The translations under genes and the position numbers were made by a program. 64,000 nt of DNA from Streptomyces sp. Tu6071. GTDB taxonomy: Bacteria; Actinomycetota; Actinomycetes; Streptomycetales; Streptomycetaceae. Location of the stretch: positions 124,001 through 188,000 of the forward strand of contig NZ_CM001165.1 of assembly GCF_000213055.1 (NCBI RefSeq). The letters are read 5' to 3'. Under the pieces are notes generated by a model. The model worked only from the letters and a program-made list of their open reading frames with translations, ran no database searches and had not been told where the DNA came from. This document shows, piece by piece, positions 1-9,174 of the stretch. Every line of letters starts with the position of its first letter. Positions within the stretch are counted from its first letter, which is position 1.

Positions 1-2
1 CC

Positions 3-1058
3 GGGCCCGGCTACCAGCGCCGGATCACCTCCGCGCTCGCGCAGGCGCGGCGGCTCACCACGGCGCCGCACCACGGCACGTACGACCTCCTCGTGAGCGA
101 CGTGTGGGGCGCGGACACGACGCAGGCGCCCGACACGGTCTACCCCTGCGCGGGCGGCGACTGCGGGAACTGGGAGTCGTTCCTGCGGCGGCTCGCCCGG
201 GACGTGCGCGCCTCGGGGCTCGACGTGCGCCTCGACGTGTGGAACGAGCCCGCCGGGGCGTTCTTCCCGCCGGGCTTCCACACCGAGCAGTACTACGGGA
301 TGTGGGACACGGCGGTGCGTGTGCTGCGCGAGGAGCTGCCCGGGATGCCGCTCGTCGGTCCCTCGCTGTGGGACTACAGCGCGGGCAACCTCGGTCCCTT
401 CCTGCACCACGCGAAGGCGGCGGGAACCGTGCCCGACATCCTGAACTGGCACTTCAGCCAGGACCCGGTGGCGGACGCGGCGAGCGCGCGCGGGCTGCTC
501 GCCGCCCGCGGGCTCGACGGCGTCGCGCTCGGCATGAACGAGTACCTGCACGCCGACGAGCAGCACGCCGGGCACCAGGCGTGGTACCTGGCACGCCTCG
601 CCGCCTCCGGCATCCCCTCGGCCTCGCACGCCATCTGGGACGACTGCTGCGCCGCCGGAACGCTCGACGGGGTGCTCATGCGGGACGGCTCGGGGGCACT
701 GCGCAGGACCGGGCAGTGGTGGGTGTACGAGGCGTACGCGAAGCTCGACGGCGTGTACGCGCGCACCGCGGCGGACGGTCCGTTCGACGCGGTGGCCGCG
801 GTGCACGCCGGGGCGCGCTCGGCCGGAGTGCTCCTCGGGGCGCCCTCGGGCGGTGCCGCGGACACGGACCTGACGCTGCGGGGCCTCGCGCGGCTCGGCA
901 GCGTCACCGTCACCGTGCGCCGCATACCCGACACGGCGCCGCTCGACGCGCCGGTCACCGTGAGCACGACGGACGTCCCGGCCGGGACGGACAGCGTCAC
1001 GCTGCCGCTGCGCCCGGAGTCGGGGCAGGACGCCTTCAGCGTGAGCGTCACAGGCTGA
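3..1058 (+). CDS. GH39-like glycoside hydrolase, 5' end outside window
   Basis: The frame is open to the left edge, so the N-terminus is missing and about 351 residues remain. A WNEP motif (codons at 240-251) fits the acid/base glutamate of clan A (beta/alpha)8 glycosidases, and a later GMNEY segment near 532-546 could carry the nucleophile. The last 80 or so residues look like a beta-sandwich, as in GH39 xylosidase-type enzymes. It probably hydrolyses a plant or microbial polysaccharide, but substrate and secretion cannot be read without the N-terminus. Family placement is from motif layout only. Confidence 0.7.
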   Translation, partial: GPGYQRRITSALAQARRLTTAPHHGTYDLLVSDVWGADTTQAPDTVYPCAGGDCGNWESFLRRLARDVRASGLDVRLDVWNEPAGAFFPPGFHTEQYYGMWDTAVRVLREELPGMPLVGPSLWDYSAGNLGPFLHHAKAAGTVPDILNWHFSQDPVADAASARGLLAARGLDGVALGMNEYLHADEQHAGHQAWYLARLAASGIPSASHAIWDDCCAAGTLDGVLMRDGSGALRRTGQWWVYEAYAKLDGVYARTAADGPFDAVAAVHAGARSAGVLLGAPSGGAADTDLTLRGLARLGSVTVTVRRIPDTAPLDAPVTVSTTDVPAGTDSVTLPLRPESGQDAFSVSVTG

Positions 1059-1112
1059 GGTCTCCGTGCCGGGGGCCGTGCGCGGCGCGGCCCCCGGCAC
1101 GAGACTGGGCGC

Positions 1113-1580
1113 ATGGCGATTCGACGCAGCGCGGGCCTGCTGGTGCACCGCACGACCGACGACGCGGGCCTCCAGGTGCTGCTCGGGCACATGGGCGGGC
1201 CGCTGTGGGCGCGCAAGGACGCGGGGGCCTGGTCGGTCCCGAAGGGCGAGTACACCGAGCAGGAGGCGCCGCTCGACGCGGCGGTGCGCGAGTTCACCGA
1301 GGAGCTGGGCGCCCCGCCCCCGCCGGGCCCCTACACGTCGCTCGGCGAGATCCGGCAGAGCGGCGGCAAGCACGTGAAGGTGTGGGCCGTGGGCGGGGAC
1401 TTCGACCCGGCGGCGCTGCGCCCGGGGACGTTCACGATGGAGTGGCCGCCGCGCTCGGGGCGCCGCCAGGAGTTCCCGGAGCTGGACCGGGTGGGCTGGT
1501 TCGCCCCCGAGGAGGCGCGCGGGAAGCTCGTGAAGGCGCAGGGGGCGTTCGTGGACCGGCTCCTGGAACACCTGGGCTGA
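1113..1580 (+). CDS. Nudix hydrolase (155 aa)
   Basis: This small cytosolic protein is a single Nudix domain. The Nudix box is complete: a glycine in PKGEYTEQE, then REFTEELG with the metal-binding glutamates, around residues 48-70. The enzyme hydrolyses a nucleoside diphosphate linked to another moiety; the substrate is not readable. The N-terminal lines (AGLLVHR, VLLGHMGG) and the KVWAV segment recall NTP pyrophosphohydrolase/DNA-repair type Nudix proteins. The ATG at 1113 lies 54 bp after the glycosidase gene, so co-transcription is possible. Confidence 0.88.
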   Translation: MAIRRSAGLLVHRTTDDAGLQVLLGHMGGPLWARKDAGAWSVPKGEYTEQEAPLDAAVREFTEELGAPPPPGPYTSLGEIRQSGGKHVKVWAVGGDFDPAALRPGTFTMEWPPRSGRRQEFPELDRVGWFAPEEARGKLVKAQGAFVDRLLEHLG

Positions 1581-1695
1581 GGCGGCGGGGCATTCGGCGC
1601 GGCACGCGGGGCACGTGTCCCGTACGGCCCCGTTTGCACGCCTGTCGCAGGCGCGCGAGCGTGGGAGTGGACGAGTACCTGCCAGGAGGAGAGCC

Positions 1696-3093
1696 ATGCC
1701 CATCGCGACGGTGAACCCGGTCGACGGCGAGACGGTCCGGACGTTCGACGCCTTGTCCGGGGACGAGGTGGAACGGCGGCTCGCCCTCGCGGACCGCACG
1801 TTCGCCACGTACCGTACGACGTCCTTCGCCGAGCGCGCGCGGCTGCTGCGCGCCGCGGCCGATCTCCTGGAGAAGGAGGAGGCCGAGATCGGGCGGACGA
1901 TGACCCTGGAGATGGGCAAGACGTACGCGGCGGCGCGCGCGGAGGCGGCGAAGTGCGTCAAGGCGATGCGCTGGTACGCGGACCGCGCCGAGGGGCTGCT
2001 CGCGGACGAGCACCCCGAGCAGCGGGACGTCGAGGACTCGGGGGCACGCGCGGCGCGGGTCGTGTACCGGCCGCTCGGCGTCGTGCTCGCGGTCATGCCG
2101 TGGAACTTCCCGCTGTGGCAGGTCGTGCGCTTCGCCGCGCCCGCCCTGATGGCGGGGAACGTGGGGCTGCTCAAGCACGCGTCGAACGTCCCGCAGACCG
2201 CGCTCTACCTGGGTGATCTCTTCCGCCGCGCGGGTTTCCCCGAGGGCGCCTTCCAGACGCTCCTGGTGCCTTCGTCGGCGATCGAGGCGATCCTGCGCGA
2301 TCCGCGCGTGAAGGCGGCGACGCTCACGGGGAGCGAGCCGGCCGGGCGCTCGGTGGCCGCGATCGCGGGCGACGAGATCAAGCGGACGGTCCTGGAGCTG
2401 GGCGGCAGCGACCCGTACCTCGTGCTGCCCTCCGCCGACGTCGAGGCGGCGGCGCGCACGGCGGTGACGGCGCGCGTGCAGAACAACGGGCAGTCGTGCA
2501 TCGCGGCGAAGCGGTTCCTCGTGCACACGGACGCGTACGAGGAGTTCGCGCGCGCCTTCGTCGCGGGCGTCGCGGCGCTGAGGGTCGGCGACCCGATGGA
2601 CGAGCACACGGACGTGGGGCCGCTCTCCAGCGAGCAGGGGCGCGCGGACCTGGAGGAGCTGGTGGACGACGCGGTCGCGAAGGGCGCGCGCGTCCTGACC
2701 GGCGGGAAGCGGCCGGAGGACCGCCCGGCGGGCTGGTTCTACGAGCCGACGGTGCTCGCGGACATCACCCCGGAGATGCGCATCCACCGCGAGGAGACCT
2801 TCGGGCCGGTCGCGACGCTCTACCGCTTCACCGGCCTGGACGAGGGCATCGGCCTCGCGAACGACACCTCGTTCGGGCTCAGCTCCAACGTGTGGACGCG
2901 GGACGCCGCCGAGAAGGAGCGCTGCGTGCGGGACATCGAGGCGGGCGGGGTCTTCTTCAACGGCATGACGGCCTCGCACCCGGCGCTCCCCTTCGGCGGC
3001 GTCAAGCGTTCGGGGTACGGGCGCGAGCTGGCGGGGCACGGGATCAAGGAGTTCTGCAACGTCACGACGGTGTGGGAGGGGCCGGAGGACTGA
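1696..3093 (+). CDS. gabD: Succinate-semialdehyde dehydrogenase (GabD/Sad-like)
   Basis: A 465-residue aldehyde dehydrogenase that oxidises succinic semialdehyde (or a similar aldehyde) to the acid with NAD(P)+, as in GABA breakdown. Visible are the MPWNFPLWQ cofactor-site motif near residue 134, catalytic E234 in LELGG and catalytic C268 in NNGQSC. The length and the LLKHASNV segment fit the short YneI/Sad subgroup rather than the 480-residue GabD group, so NAD+ may be preferred. The ATG was chosen because a perfect AGGAGGA lies at 1684-1690. The open frame continues upstream to 1615 but without a ribosome site. Confidence 0.9.
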   Translation: MPIATVNPVDGETVRTFDALSGDEVERRLALADRTFATYRTTSFAERARLLRAAADLLEKEEAEIGRTMTLEMGKTYAAARAEAAKCVKAMRWYADRAEGLLADEHPEQRDVEDSGARAARVVYRPLGVVLAVMPWNFPLWQVVRFAAPALMAGNVGLLKHASNVPQTALYLGDLFRRAGFPEGAFQTLLVPSSAIEAILRDPRVKAATLTGSEPAGRSVAAIAGDEIKRTVLELGGSDPYLVLPSADVEAAARTAVTARVQNNGQSCIAAKRFLVHTDAYEEFARAFVAGVAALRVGDPMDEHTDVGPLSSEQGRADLEELVDDAVAKGARVLTGGKRPEDRPAGWFYEPTVLADITPEMRIHREETFGPVATLYRFTGLDEGIGLANDTSFGLSSNVWTRDAAEKERCVRDIEAGGVFFNGMTASHPALPFGGVKRSGYGRELAGHGIKEFCNVTTVWEGPED

Positions 3094-3108
3094 GAGGTCC
3101 CCGGCGAT

Positions 3109-3149
3109 ACGCGAGGGGCGCCCCGGGTCTGCCGGGGCGCCCCTCGCGT
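3109..3149. terminator. Bidirectional hairpin terminator
   Basis: A perfect 18-bp inverted repeat (3109-3126 with 3132-3149) and a 5-nt loop sit between the convergent dehydrogenase and molybdenum-subunit genes. There is no U-tract, as is common in Streptomyces. Confidence 0.85.
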
Positions 3150-3157
3150 GTACCTCG

Positions 3158-5266
3158 TCAGTCGCCCTCCCCCGCCAGCCCCGCGAGGATCTTGTCCGGG
3201 GTGAGCGGCAGGTCCCTGAAGCGGACCCCCGTCGCGTGGTGGACGGCGTTGGCGAGGGCGGCGGCGGTGCCGACGATGCCGATCTCGCCGATGCCCTTGC
3301 TGCCCATGGGGTTGAGGTGCGGGTCCTCCTCGTCGAGCCAGTCCGCCGCGATGTTCGGCGTGTCGGCACAGGCCGGTACGTGGTAGGCGGCGAGGTCGGC
3401 CTCGACGAAGGCGCCCGAGGCCGGGTCGAGCGAGCTGCCCTCGGTGAGGGCCATGCCGAGGCCCATGACCATGGCGCCCCTGAACTGGGAGCGGGCGGTG
3501 CGCGAGTTGAGGATGCGGCCCGCCGCGTAGTGGCCGAGGAGGCGCCGGGCGCGCACCTCGCCGGTCACGGTGTCGACCTGCACCTCGGCGAAGTGGGCGC
3601 CGAAGGCGTGCCGCGCGTACGGGGACTCGGCGCCCGCGAGGTCGGTCGTGTCGGCCGCGACGGTGAGCCCTTCGGCGGGCACGGAGCCGTCGAACCCGCC
3701 GAGGGCTTCGAGGAGTTCCGTGCACGCCTGGTGGACGGCCCAGCCCCAGGAGGCGGTGCCGGACGAGCCGCCCGCGAGCGGGGCGCGGGGCAGGTCGCTG
3801 TCGCCGAGGGCGAGGGCGACGCGGTCGAGCGGGACGCCGAGCGCGTCGGCGGCGATCTGCGCGAGGACGGTGCGGGCACCCGTGCCGATGTCGGTGGCGT
3901 TGATCCGTACCGCGTACGTGCCGTCGGGGCGCGCGGTGGCCTCGGCCGTCGAGGGGGAGACGAGGACCGGGTACGTCGCCGCCGCGACGCCGGTGCCGAG
4001 CAGGAGGCGTCCCTCGCGGCGCGCGCCGGGGCGCGGGTCGCGGGTGTGCCAGCCGAAGCGTTCCGCGCCTTCGCGCAGGCACTCGACGAGGTGGCGGCTG
4101 CTGAAGGGCCGTCCCGAGTCGGGCTCCGCGTCGGGCTCGTTGCGGACCCGCAGTTCGACGGGGTCGATCCCGGCGGCCTCGGCGAGTTCGTCCATGGCCG
4201 ATTCGAGTGCGAACATGCCGGGGGCCTCGCCGGGGGCGCGCATCCAGGAGGGGCTGGGGACGTCGAGGGGCAGGACGCGGTGGGTCGTGCGGCTGTGCGG
4301 CGAGGTGTACATGACGCGGGCGGGCACGGCGGCCTGTTCGACGAACTCCTTGATCCGCGAGGTGTGCGTGATGATCTCGTGGGCCAGGGCGCTGAGCGTG
4401 CCGTCCTCGGCGGCCCCGAGCCGCACGCGGTGCAGGGTCGGGGCGCGGTGCCCGACGACGGCGGGCAACTGGCGGCGCGGCAGGGCGAGTTTGACGGGCC
4501 GCCCGACGTGCAGCGCCGCGAGCGCGGCGAGGACGGGCTGCGGGCGCGGGGTGCCCTTGGAGCCGAAGCCGCCGCCGACGTGCGGGGAGTGGACGGTGAT
4601 GTCCTCTTCCGGCATGCCGAAGAGCGTGGCGAGGGCGGTGCGGACGGCGTTGGTGCCCTGGCTGCTGTCGTGGACGACGAGTCGTCCCGCCTCCCACGAG
4701 GCGACGCTCGCGTGCGGCTCCATGGGATGGTTGTGGAGCGGGGCGATGCGGTAGGTGCGGTCGACGCGGATGGGAGCGGTGGCGAAGGCGTCGGCGAAGT
4801 CGCCGCGCTCGCGGTCGGTGGGATTGCCGCCGTTCGCGTCGTGCGGGCGGTAGATGCCGGTGTGTCCCGGGCGCAGTTCCACGTCGTGCGGGTCGGTCTC
4901 GTAAGTGACGCGCAGGGCGAGGGCCCCGGCGCGGGCGGCTTCCAGGGTCTCGGCGACGACGACGGCGACGTACCAGCCGAAGTGCGGGACGCGCGGGTCC
5001 TGGAGGACGTGCAGCGTGGGGTCGTCGGGTGTCGCGAGGCGGCGGGCGTTCTCGTGGCTGAGGACGGCGACGACCCCGGGCAGGCGCAGGACCTCGGTGT
5101 CGTGGACGGCGGTGACGCGTCCGGAGGCGACGGTCGCGGGGACGGGCCAGGCGTACGCGAGGCGCGGCGGGAGGTGCTCGGCGGCGTAGCGGGCGGTCCC
5201 GGTGACCTTGGCCCGGCCCTCGGCGCGGGGGACGTCGGTGCCGAGGACGGGGGCGGGGGTGTTCAC
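3158..5266 (-). CDS. Aldehyde/xanthine oxidoreductase, molybdopterin subunit (PaoC-like)
   Basis: This 702-residue large subunit of a molybdenum hydroxylase binds the molybdopterin cytosine dinucleotide cofactor and oxidises aldehydes or N-heterocycles. The N-terminal hammerhead domain starts [21 protein letters not shown] is a cofactor-contact motif, and GSKGIGEIG near the C-terminus carries the expected catalytic glutamate. The GTG start overlaps the stop of the FAD-subunit gene (GTGA), so the two are translationally coupled. The four-cysteine insert in that FAD subunit points to PaoABC-type aldehyde oxidoreductase rather than true xanthine dehydrogenase. The large antisense frames over this gene are shadows. 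Confidence 0.9.
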   Translation of the reverse strand: MNTPAPVLGTDVPRAEGRAKVTGTARYAAEHLPPRLAYAWPVPATVASGRVTAVHDTEVLRLPGVVAVLSHENARRLATPDDPTLHVLQDPRVPHFGWYVAVVVAETLEAARAGALALRVTYETDPHDVELRPGHTGIYRPHDANGGNPTDRERGDFADAFATAPIRVDRTYRIAPLHNHPMEPHASVASWEAGRLVVHDSSQGTNAVRTALATLFGMPEEDITVHSPHVGGGFGSKGTPRPQPVLAALAALHVGRPVKLALPRRQLPAVVGHRAPTLHRVRLGAAEDGTLSALAHEIITHTSRIKEFVEQAAVPARVMYTSPHSRTTHRVLPLDVPSPSWMRAPGEAPGMFALESAMDELAEAAGIDPVELRVRNEPDAEPDSGRPFSSRHLVECLREGAERFGWHTRDPRPGARREGRLLLGTGVAAATYPVLVSPSTAEATARPDGTYAVRINATDIGTGARTVLAQIAADALGVPLDRVALALGDSDLPRAPLAGGSSGTASWGWAVHQACTELLEALGGFDGSVPAEGLTVAADTTDLAGAESPYARHAFGAHFAEVQVDTVTGEVRARRLLGHYAAGRILNSRTARSQFRGAMVMGLGMALTEGSSLDPASGAFVEADLAAYHVPACADTPNIAADWLDEEDPHLNPMGSKGIGEIGIVGTAAALANAVHHATGVRFRDLPLTPDKILAGLAGEGD

Positions 5267-6273
5267 GGCTGCGGCTCCGGGGCGGTCTGGGCGGTGGCGA
5301 GGTCGGCGAGGACGGCGACGGCGAGTTCCCTGGCGAGGGGGACCTTGAAGGCGTTGTCGGGGCGGGGCGCGGCCTGGGCGAGTTCGGCGTCCGCGGCGCG
5401 GCGGAAGGTCTCCTCGTCGGCGCGCGCCCCGGTGAGGACGTCCTCGGCGCGCAGCGCGCGCCAGGGCCGGGGCGCGACGCCGCCGAACGCGAGCCTGGCC
5501 TGCCGCACGGTGCCGTCGGGGTCGAGGCGCAGGACGGCGGCGACGGAGACGAGGGCGAAGGCGTAGGAGGCGCGGTCGCGGGCCTTGCGGTAGGCGGAGG
5601 GGGCCCCGGCGGTGGCTGGCGGCAGGGTGACGGCGGTGATGAGTTCGCCGGGGGCGAGGGTCGTGTCGCGTTCGGGGTGCGCGCCGGGCAGGCGGTGGAG
5701 TTCGGTGACGGGGAGGGTACGGGTGCCGCCGGGGCCCGCGACGGTCAGTTCGGCGTCGAGCGCGGCGAGGGCGACGGCCATGTCCGAGGGGTGGGTCGCG
5801 AGGCAGGAGGGGGAGGCGCCGAGGACGGCGAGTTCGCGGCTGTGCCCGGTGAGCGCCGCGCAGCCGGTGCCGGGGGCGCGTTTGTTGCAGGGCTGCGCGA
5901 GGTCCTGGAAGTAGGGACAGCGGGTGCGCTGGAGGAGGTTGCCGCCGGTCGTGGCGGCGTTGCGGAGCTGCCCGGACGCTCCCGCGAGGAGTGCCTGCGA
6001 GAGGACGGGCCAGTCGGCGCGGACGCGGGGGTGCGCGGCGAGGTCGCTGTTGCGGACGCCCGCGCCGGCGCGCAGGCCGTTCCCGGGGGTGTCCTCGACG
6101 GTGTCGAGGGGCAGGGCGCTGATGTCGACGAGGGTCGCGGGGGTCTCGACGCCGAGTTTCATGAGGTCGACGAGGTTGGTGCCGCCGCCGAGGTAGCGCG
6201 CCGCGGGTGCGCTCGTGTGGGCCTCGATCGCCTCGGGGACGGTGCGGGCGCGGACGTAGCCGAAGGGTTTCAC
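5263..6273 (-). CDS. Aldehyde oxidoreductase FAD subunit with [4Fe-4S] insert (PaoB-like)
   Basis: A 336-residue FAD-binding middle subunit that takes electrons from the 2Fe-2S protein. [15 protein letters not shown] is the FAD pyrophosphate loop and ATTGGNLLQ the second FAD motif. Directly after it come four cysteines (in TRCPYF, PCNKR, GTGCAA and PSCLA). This arrangement matches E. coli PaoB, where the cysteines bind an extra [4Fe-4S] cluster. GTG start and stop overlap both neighbours by GTGA, giving the order 2Fe-2S, FAD, Mo. Physiological substrates of this group are aromatic and other aldehydes; that is inference here. Confidence 0.9.
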   Translation of the reverse strand: MKPFGYVRARTVPEAIEAHTSAPAARYLGGGTNLVDLMKLGVETPATLVDISALPLDTVEDTPGNGLRAGAGVRNSDLAAHPRVRADWPVLSQALLAGASGQLRNAATTGGNLLQRTRCPYFQDLAQPCNKRAPGTGCAALTGHSRELAVLGASPSCLATHPSDMAVALAALDAELTVAGPGGTRTLPVTELHRLPGAHPERDTTLAPGELITAVTLPPATAGAPSAYRKARDRASYAFALVSVAAVLRLDPDGTVRQARLAFGGVAPRPWRALRAEDVLTGARADEETFRRAADAELAQAAPRPDNAFKVPLARELAVAVLADLATAQTAPEPQP

Positions 6274-6836
6274 CGGGCGACCTCCGCGACGGCGCGGACG
6301 AGGTGCGGGTAGGCGCCGCAGCGGCACAGGTTGCCGCTGAGCCGTTCGCGGATCTCGGCGTCGTCGAGCGGTACGGGTCCGGGCGGGCGTCCGGGCGGGG
6401 TGACGAGCGAGGGGTGTCCGGCCTCGGCCTCGGCGAGGAGGCCGAGGGCGGAGCAGAGCTGTCCGGGGGTGCAGTAGCCGCACTGGTAGGCGTCGTGGGC
6501 GAGGAACGCCTCCTGGAGCGGGTGGAGCCGTTCCCCGTCCGCGAGGCCCTCGACGGTGGTGACCTCGGCGTCCTGGCACGTGACGGCGAGGACGAGGCAG
6601 CTGTTGACGCGGCGTCCGCCGACGAGCACGGTGCACGCGCCGCACTGGCCGTGGTCGCAGCCCTTCTTGGTGCCGGTGAGGCCGAGGTGTTCGCGCAGCA
6701 GGTCGATGAGCGCGGTGCGGTGGTCGAGGGCGGGAACGTCGTACACGGTGCCGTTGACACGGAGGGTGAGGTCCGAGTGGTGGGGGCTCTCGGCGCTGAA
6801 GCGGGGCTCGGCGGGGGTGTTCTCCGGCTGGGGCAC
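6270..6836 (-). CDS. 2Fe-2S subunit of molybdenum aldehyde oxidoreductase (PaoA-like)
   Basis: A 188-residue protein with two [2Fe-2S] clusters that links the molybdenum site to FAD. The N-terminal plant-ferredoxin motif is [10 protein letters not shown] plus a later cysteine in VNSCL; the helical C-terminal cluster uses QCGYCTPGQ and CRCGAY. The GTG at 6836 was chosen because AGGAAAGGAAG lies just upstream; the longer open frame has no ribosome site. No Tat signal is seen, unlike E. coli PaoA, so the complex is probably cytoplasmic. It is the first gene of a three-gene operon. Confidence 0.9.
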   Translation of the reverse strand: MPQPENTPAEPRFSAESPHHSDLTLRVNGTVYDVPALDHRTALIDLLREHLGLTGTKKGCDHGQCGACTVLVGGRRVNSCLVLAVTCQDAEVTTVEGLADGERLHPLQEAFLAHDAYQCGYCTPGQLCSALGLLAEAEAGHPSLVTPPGRPPGPVPLDDAEIRERLSGNLCRCGAYPHLVRAVAEVAR

Positions 6837-7032
6837 GGGCTTCCTTTCCTGGGGAGGCGGTCGGGCGGGCGTCCGGCGGGCCGCCACGGGCTCGGGCGTC
6901 CCGCGCCTGGTCACGGGGTGGTCCGCGCGTCGTGGCGCGGGGTCAAGACTGCGGTGGTACGGGCCCGGGGGCCCGCCGGGCACGGGCGGGAGCGGGTCCC
7001 GTCACCCGACTGCCACACGTGACGGCGCGGAG

Positions 7033-7060
7033 CGTGACCCGTCGTGGGCACGCGCGTTGG
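7033..7060 (+). promoter_or_regulatory. Candidate sigma-BldN-type promoter of the chaplin gene
   Basis: CGTGAC (7033-7038) and CGTTGG (7055-7060) are 16 bp apart. This resembles the CGTAAC-N16-CGTTGA pattern I recall for sigma-BldN promoters, and chaplin genes are known BldN targets. It lies 55 bp before the chaplin start. Inference from spacing and similarity only. Confidence 0.45.
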
Positions 7061-7114
7061 AGAGGGCACAGCGGTCACGGGGTGTGGCCGCTGCCTCTTG
7101 GAAGGAATACAGAC

Positions 7115-7402
7115 ATGTCGCGTATCGCGAAGACCGCCGCCGTTCTCGCGGGCACGGGTGCCCTGGTCGCCTCCGGCGCGGGCCTCGCCGCCGCCGACGC
7201 CGGTGCCCAGGGCCTGGCCGCCGGTTCCCCGGGTGTCCTGTCGGGCAACGCCGTGCAGGTCCCGGTCCACATCCCCGTGAACCTGTGCGGCAACACGATC
7301 GACGTCATCGGTCTGCTCAACCCGGCGTTCGGCAACACCTGCGCCAACGTCGACGGCGGCCACGACCACGGTGGCTACGGCGACGAGGGCTACGGCAACT
7401 GA
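7115..7402 (+). CDS. Short chaplin (hydrophobic surface protein)
   Basis: A 95-residue secreted protein with a Sec signal peptide (residues 1 to about 28, ending AAADA) and one chaplin domain, about residues 44-78. C58 and C76 should form the conserved disulphide; the core GLLNPAFGNTC is typical. Short chaplins assemble into amyloid rodlets that lower surface tension and coat aerial hyphae. There is no sortase signal. Odd is a 17-residue tail after the domain, rich in Gly, His, Tyr and Asp, which typical short chaplins lack as I know them. The ATG has a GGAAGGAAT ribosome site at 7100-7108. Confidence 0.93.
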   Translation: MSRIAKTAAVLAGTGALVASGAGLAAADAGAQGLAAGSPGVLSGNAVQVPVHIPVNLCGNTIDVIGLLNPAFGNTCANVDGGHDHGGYGDEGYGN

Positions 7403-7479
7403 GCCGTCCGGCCCCTGCGGTGACGGCGGGCCGACCGGGCACCCGTGCGATCCGGTCGGCACCCGCTCGTGACGAGGAC

Positions 7480-7511
7480 CGGCCCCGGGGCGCGCTCGCG
7501 CCCCGGGGCCG
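7480..7511. terminator. Bidirectional hairpin between chaplin and melC2
   Basis: A 13-bp perfect stem (7480-7492 with 7499-7511) and a 6-nt loop lie between the convergent chaplin and tyrosinase genes. Confidence 0.75.
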
Positions 7512-7544
7512 CCGCATGTCCGCCGCGCGCCAGCCGCGCGGCGT

Positions 7545-8411
7545 TCACGCGTACCGGTAGATCCCGCTGTGGTCGAGCAGTTCGGAGGGCTTCACGCGCC
7601 ACGGGGGCATGGGGTCCTCCAGGGTCGGGACGCGGCCCCGCTGGGAGTTGCCGAGCGGCAGCGGCCGGTCGGGCAGGTAGCCGGAGCGGGGGTTGGCCCG
7701 CTGCCAGCGGGACCAGACGAGGTCGACGAAGGCGTGGTGGAGCCAGAAGACCGGGTCGTTGGGCGAGGCGCCGCTGAGCATCGTGCCGCCGACCCAGCGG
7801 TGGACGCGGTTGTGGTTGCGCCAGCGGGCGTTGCCCCGGCCGCTGCCCCAGCCCTCCAGTTTGTTGCGGAAGCCGCGCGGGGCGGTGGAGTCCCAGGGCG
7901 AGGAGTCGTACGTGGTGTCGGAGGCGGCCTCGTCGAGGTCCTGCGGGGTGGGGAGGTCCATGGGGTCCTGGGGGCGGCCGAAGGCGCGGCGCAGGTAGGG
8001 GCGGTCGTCGGTGGACTCGGTGAGGGTCCAGTCGCCGTGCGCGTGGGCGAAGGCGCCGGTGGTGACCTGCTGGTCGGAGCCGCGTCCGTCGCCGCCGAGG
8101 AAGTCCTCGCGCCACAGCGCGGCCTTGGCGGTGCGGTCCTTCGTCCAGTCCCAGTAAGGGACGGTGACGCGTCCGTCGATCTCGCGCAGGTCGTCTTCGA
8201 ACTCCAGGAGGAACCTGCGGTGCCAGGGCAGGAAGGAGGGCGTCATGTGGGCGGCGCGCAGGCCCTTCGCGCCGTCGGAGGTGTAGTAGCGGATGTGGGT
8301 GCGGACGTAGTCGTCGTAGCGTCCTGAGCGTTTGAGGGCGAGCACGGCGGCGACGAAGCGCTCGCGCTCGGCGGCGCTCAGGTCGCGCTGGTTCTTGCGG
8401 GTGTACGTCAT
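7545..8411 (-). CDS. melC2: Tyrosinase MelC2
   Basis: A 288-residue type 3 copper enzyme that hydroxylates and oxidises phenols to quinones, giving melanin. Copper A histidines are H39, H55 and H64 (AAHMTPSF, PWHRR); copper B histidines are H200, H204 and H226 (HNRVH, FWLHHAF). Spacing matches Streptomyces tyrosinases, which are about 275 residues. It has no signal peptide and is exported with its partner MelC1, encoded 36 bp upstream. Start ATG at 8411. Confidence 0.96.
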   Translation of the reverse strand: MTYTRKNQRDLSAAERERFVAAVLALKRSGRYDDYVRTHIRYYTSDGAKGLRAAHMTPSFLPWHRRFLLEFEDDLREIDGRVTVPYWDWTKDRTAKAALWREDFLGGDGRGSDQQVTTGAFAHAHGDWTLTESTDDRPYLRRAFGRPQDPMDLPTPQDLDEAASDTTYDSSPWDSTAPRGFRNKLEGWGSGRGNARWRNHNRVHRWVGGTMLSGASPNDPVFWLHHAFVDLVWSRWQRANPRSGYLPDRPLPLGNSQRGRVPTLEDPMPPWRVKPSELLDHSGIYRYA

Positions 8412-8447
8412 CGGGGCGGTCCCTCCTGCGGGTCGCTTGCCTGCGTC

Positions 8448-8861
8448 TCAGGCGCCGTACGCCGGGGTGCTGAGCCGGGCGCCGCCGAGTTCGTCGACGG
8501 CGGCGCGCGCCGCCGCCCGGGTGCTGGGGTACGAGGTGAAGTGGTCGACGGAGCTGATGAAGCCGCCGTCCGCGCGGGGCATGAGGTGCAGGGCGCGGCC
8601 GTCGATCGTGGCCCAGTCGGGGCCGTACGCGAGGTGCCTGCCCCGGTACGTCTCGGTCGCGCCGGCACCCGTGGCGGTGTTCTCCCGGGAGGTGCGCAGG
8701 AGCGGTGTGAGGGCGCCGGCGGTCCCGGCGAGCCCGGTGAGCGCGAGCAGGGCGCCGAGGACGCCGCGGCGGCGGGGGCGCGGTGGGGCCGGAGGTACGG
8801 GGGGTGCGGGCGGGGCGGCTTCGGGGAGCGGTGCGTTTTCGAGGGGGGTGAGTGCGGCCAT
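8448..8861 (-). CDS. melC1: MelC1 copper chaperone of tyrosinase
   Basis: A 137-residue partner that delivers copper to apo-tyrosinase and carries the export signal for the complex. A twin-arginine-like signal (PRRRGVLGALL, then a hydrophobic stretch to about residue 50) follows an unusually long, Pro/Ala-rich cytoplasmic leader of about 27 residues. The mature part has the family motifs TYRGRHL, VDGRALH-like (IDGRALH) and MPRADGGFIS SVDHF. The ATG at 8861 has GGAG upstream. Operon with melC2. Confidence 0.92.
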   Translation of the reverse strand: MAALTPLENAPLPEAAPPAPPVPPAPPRPRRRGVLGALLALTGLAGTAGALTPLLRTSRENTATGAGATETYRGRHLAYGPDWATIDGRALHLMPRADGGFISSVDHFTSYPSTRAAARAAVDELGGARLSTPAYGA

Positions 8862-9174
8862 ACGGGTGGGGCTCCGTCCTCGTCGTCGAGTGTGCTGGTC
8901 GGGGCGGGGGGCCGCCCGCTGGGGACAACGAGCGGTGCGCGGGGCGGTTGCTCGGCCGTACGGCTTCATCGGTCAGAAGCCGAAGGCGGGAGGGGGGCGA
9001 GGAGGGCCGCGAAAGCGCGCAATTCCCGGTGAGTCGCCCTCGATAACAAGGAATCCGGAAACAGGAGTTGAAGGCAGCGAGGGGTCAAAAACCTATCCGT
9101 GCACAGGACTTGACGTGTTCGTAACATCGGTGAAGCATCGTCACGCACGGTCCACGACCCTTGGAGTGGCGCAC

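Noticed and set aside
3236..5566. 776-codon plus-strand frame antisense to the molybdenum subunit
   Set aside because: Composition is Gly/Arg/Val/Asp-rich shadow coding; the minus-strand frame has clear domain motifs.
8332..9174. Long upstream extension of the exported beta-helix protein
   Set aside because: It overlaps melC1 and lacks motifs; the signal peptide requires the start at 9175.
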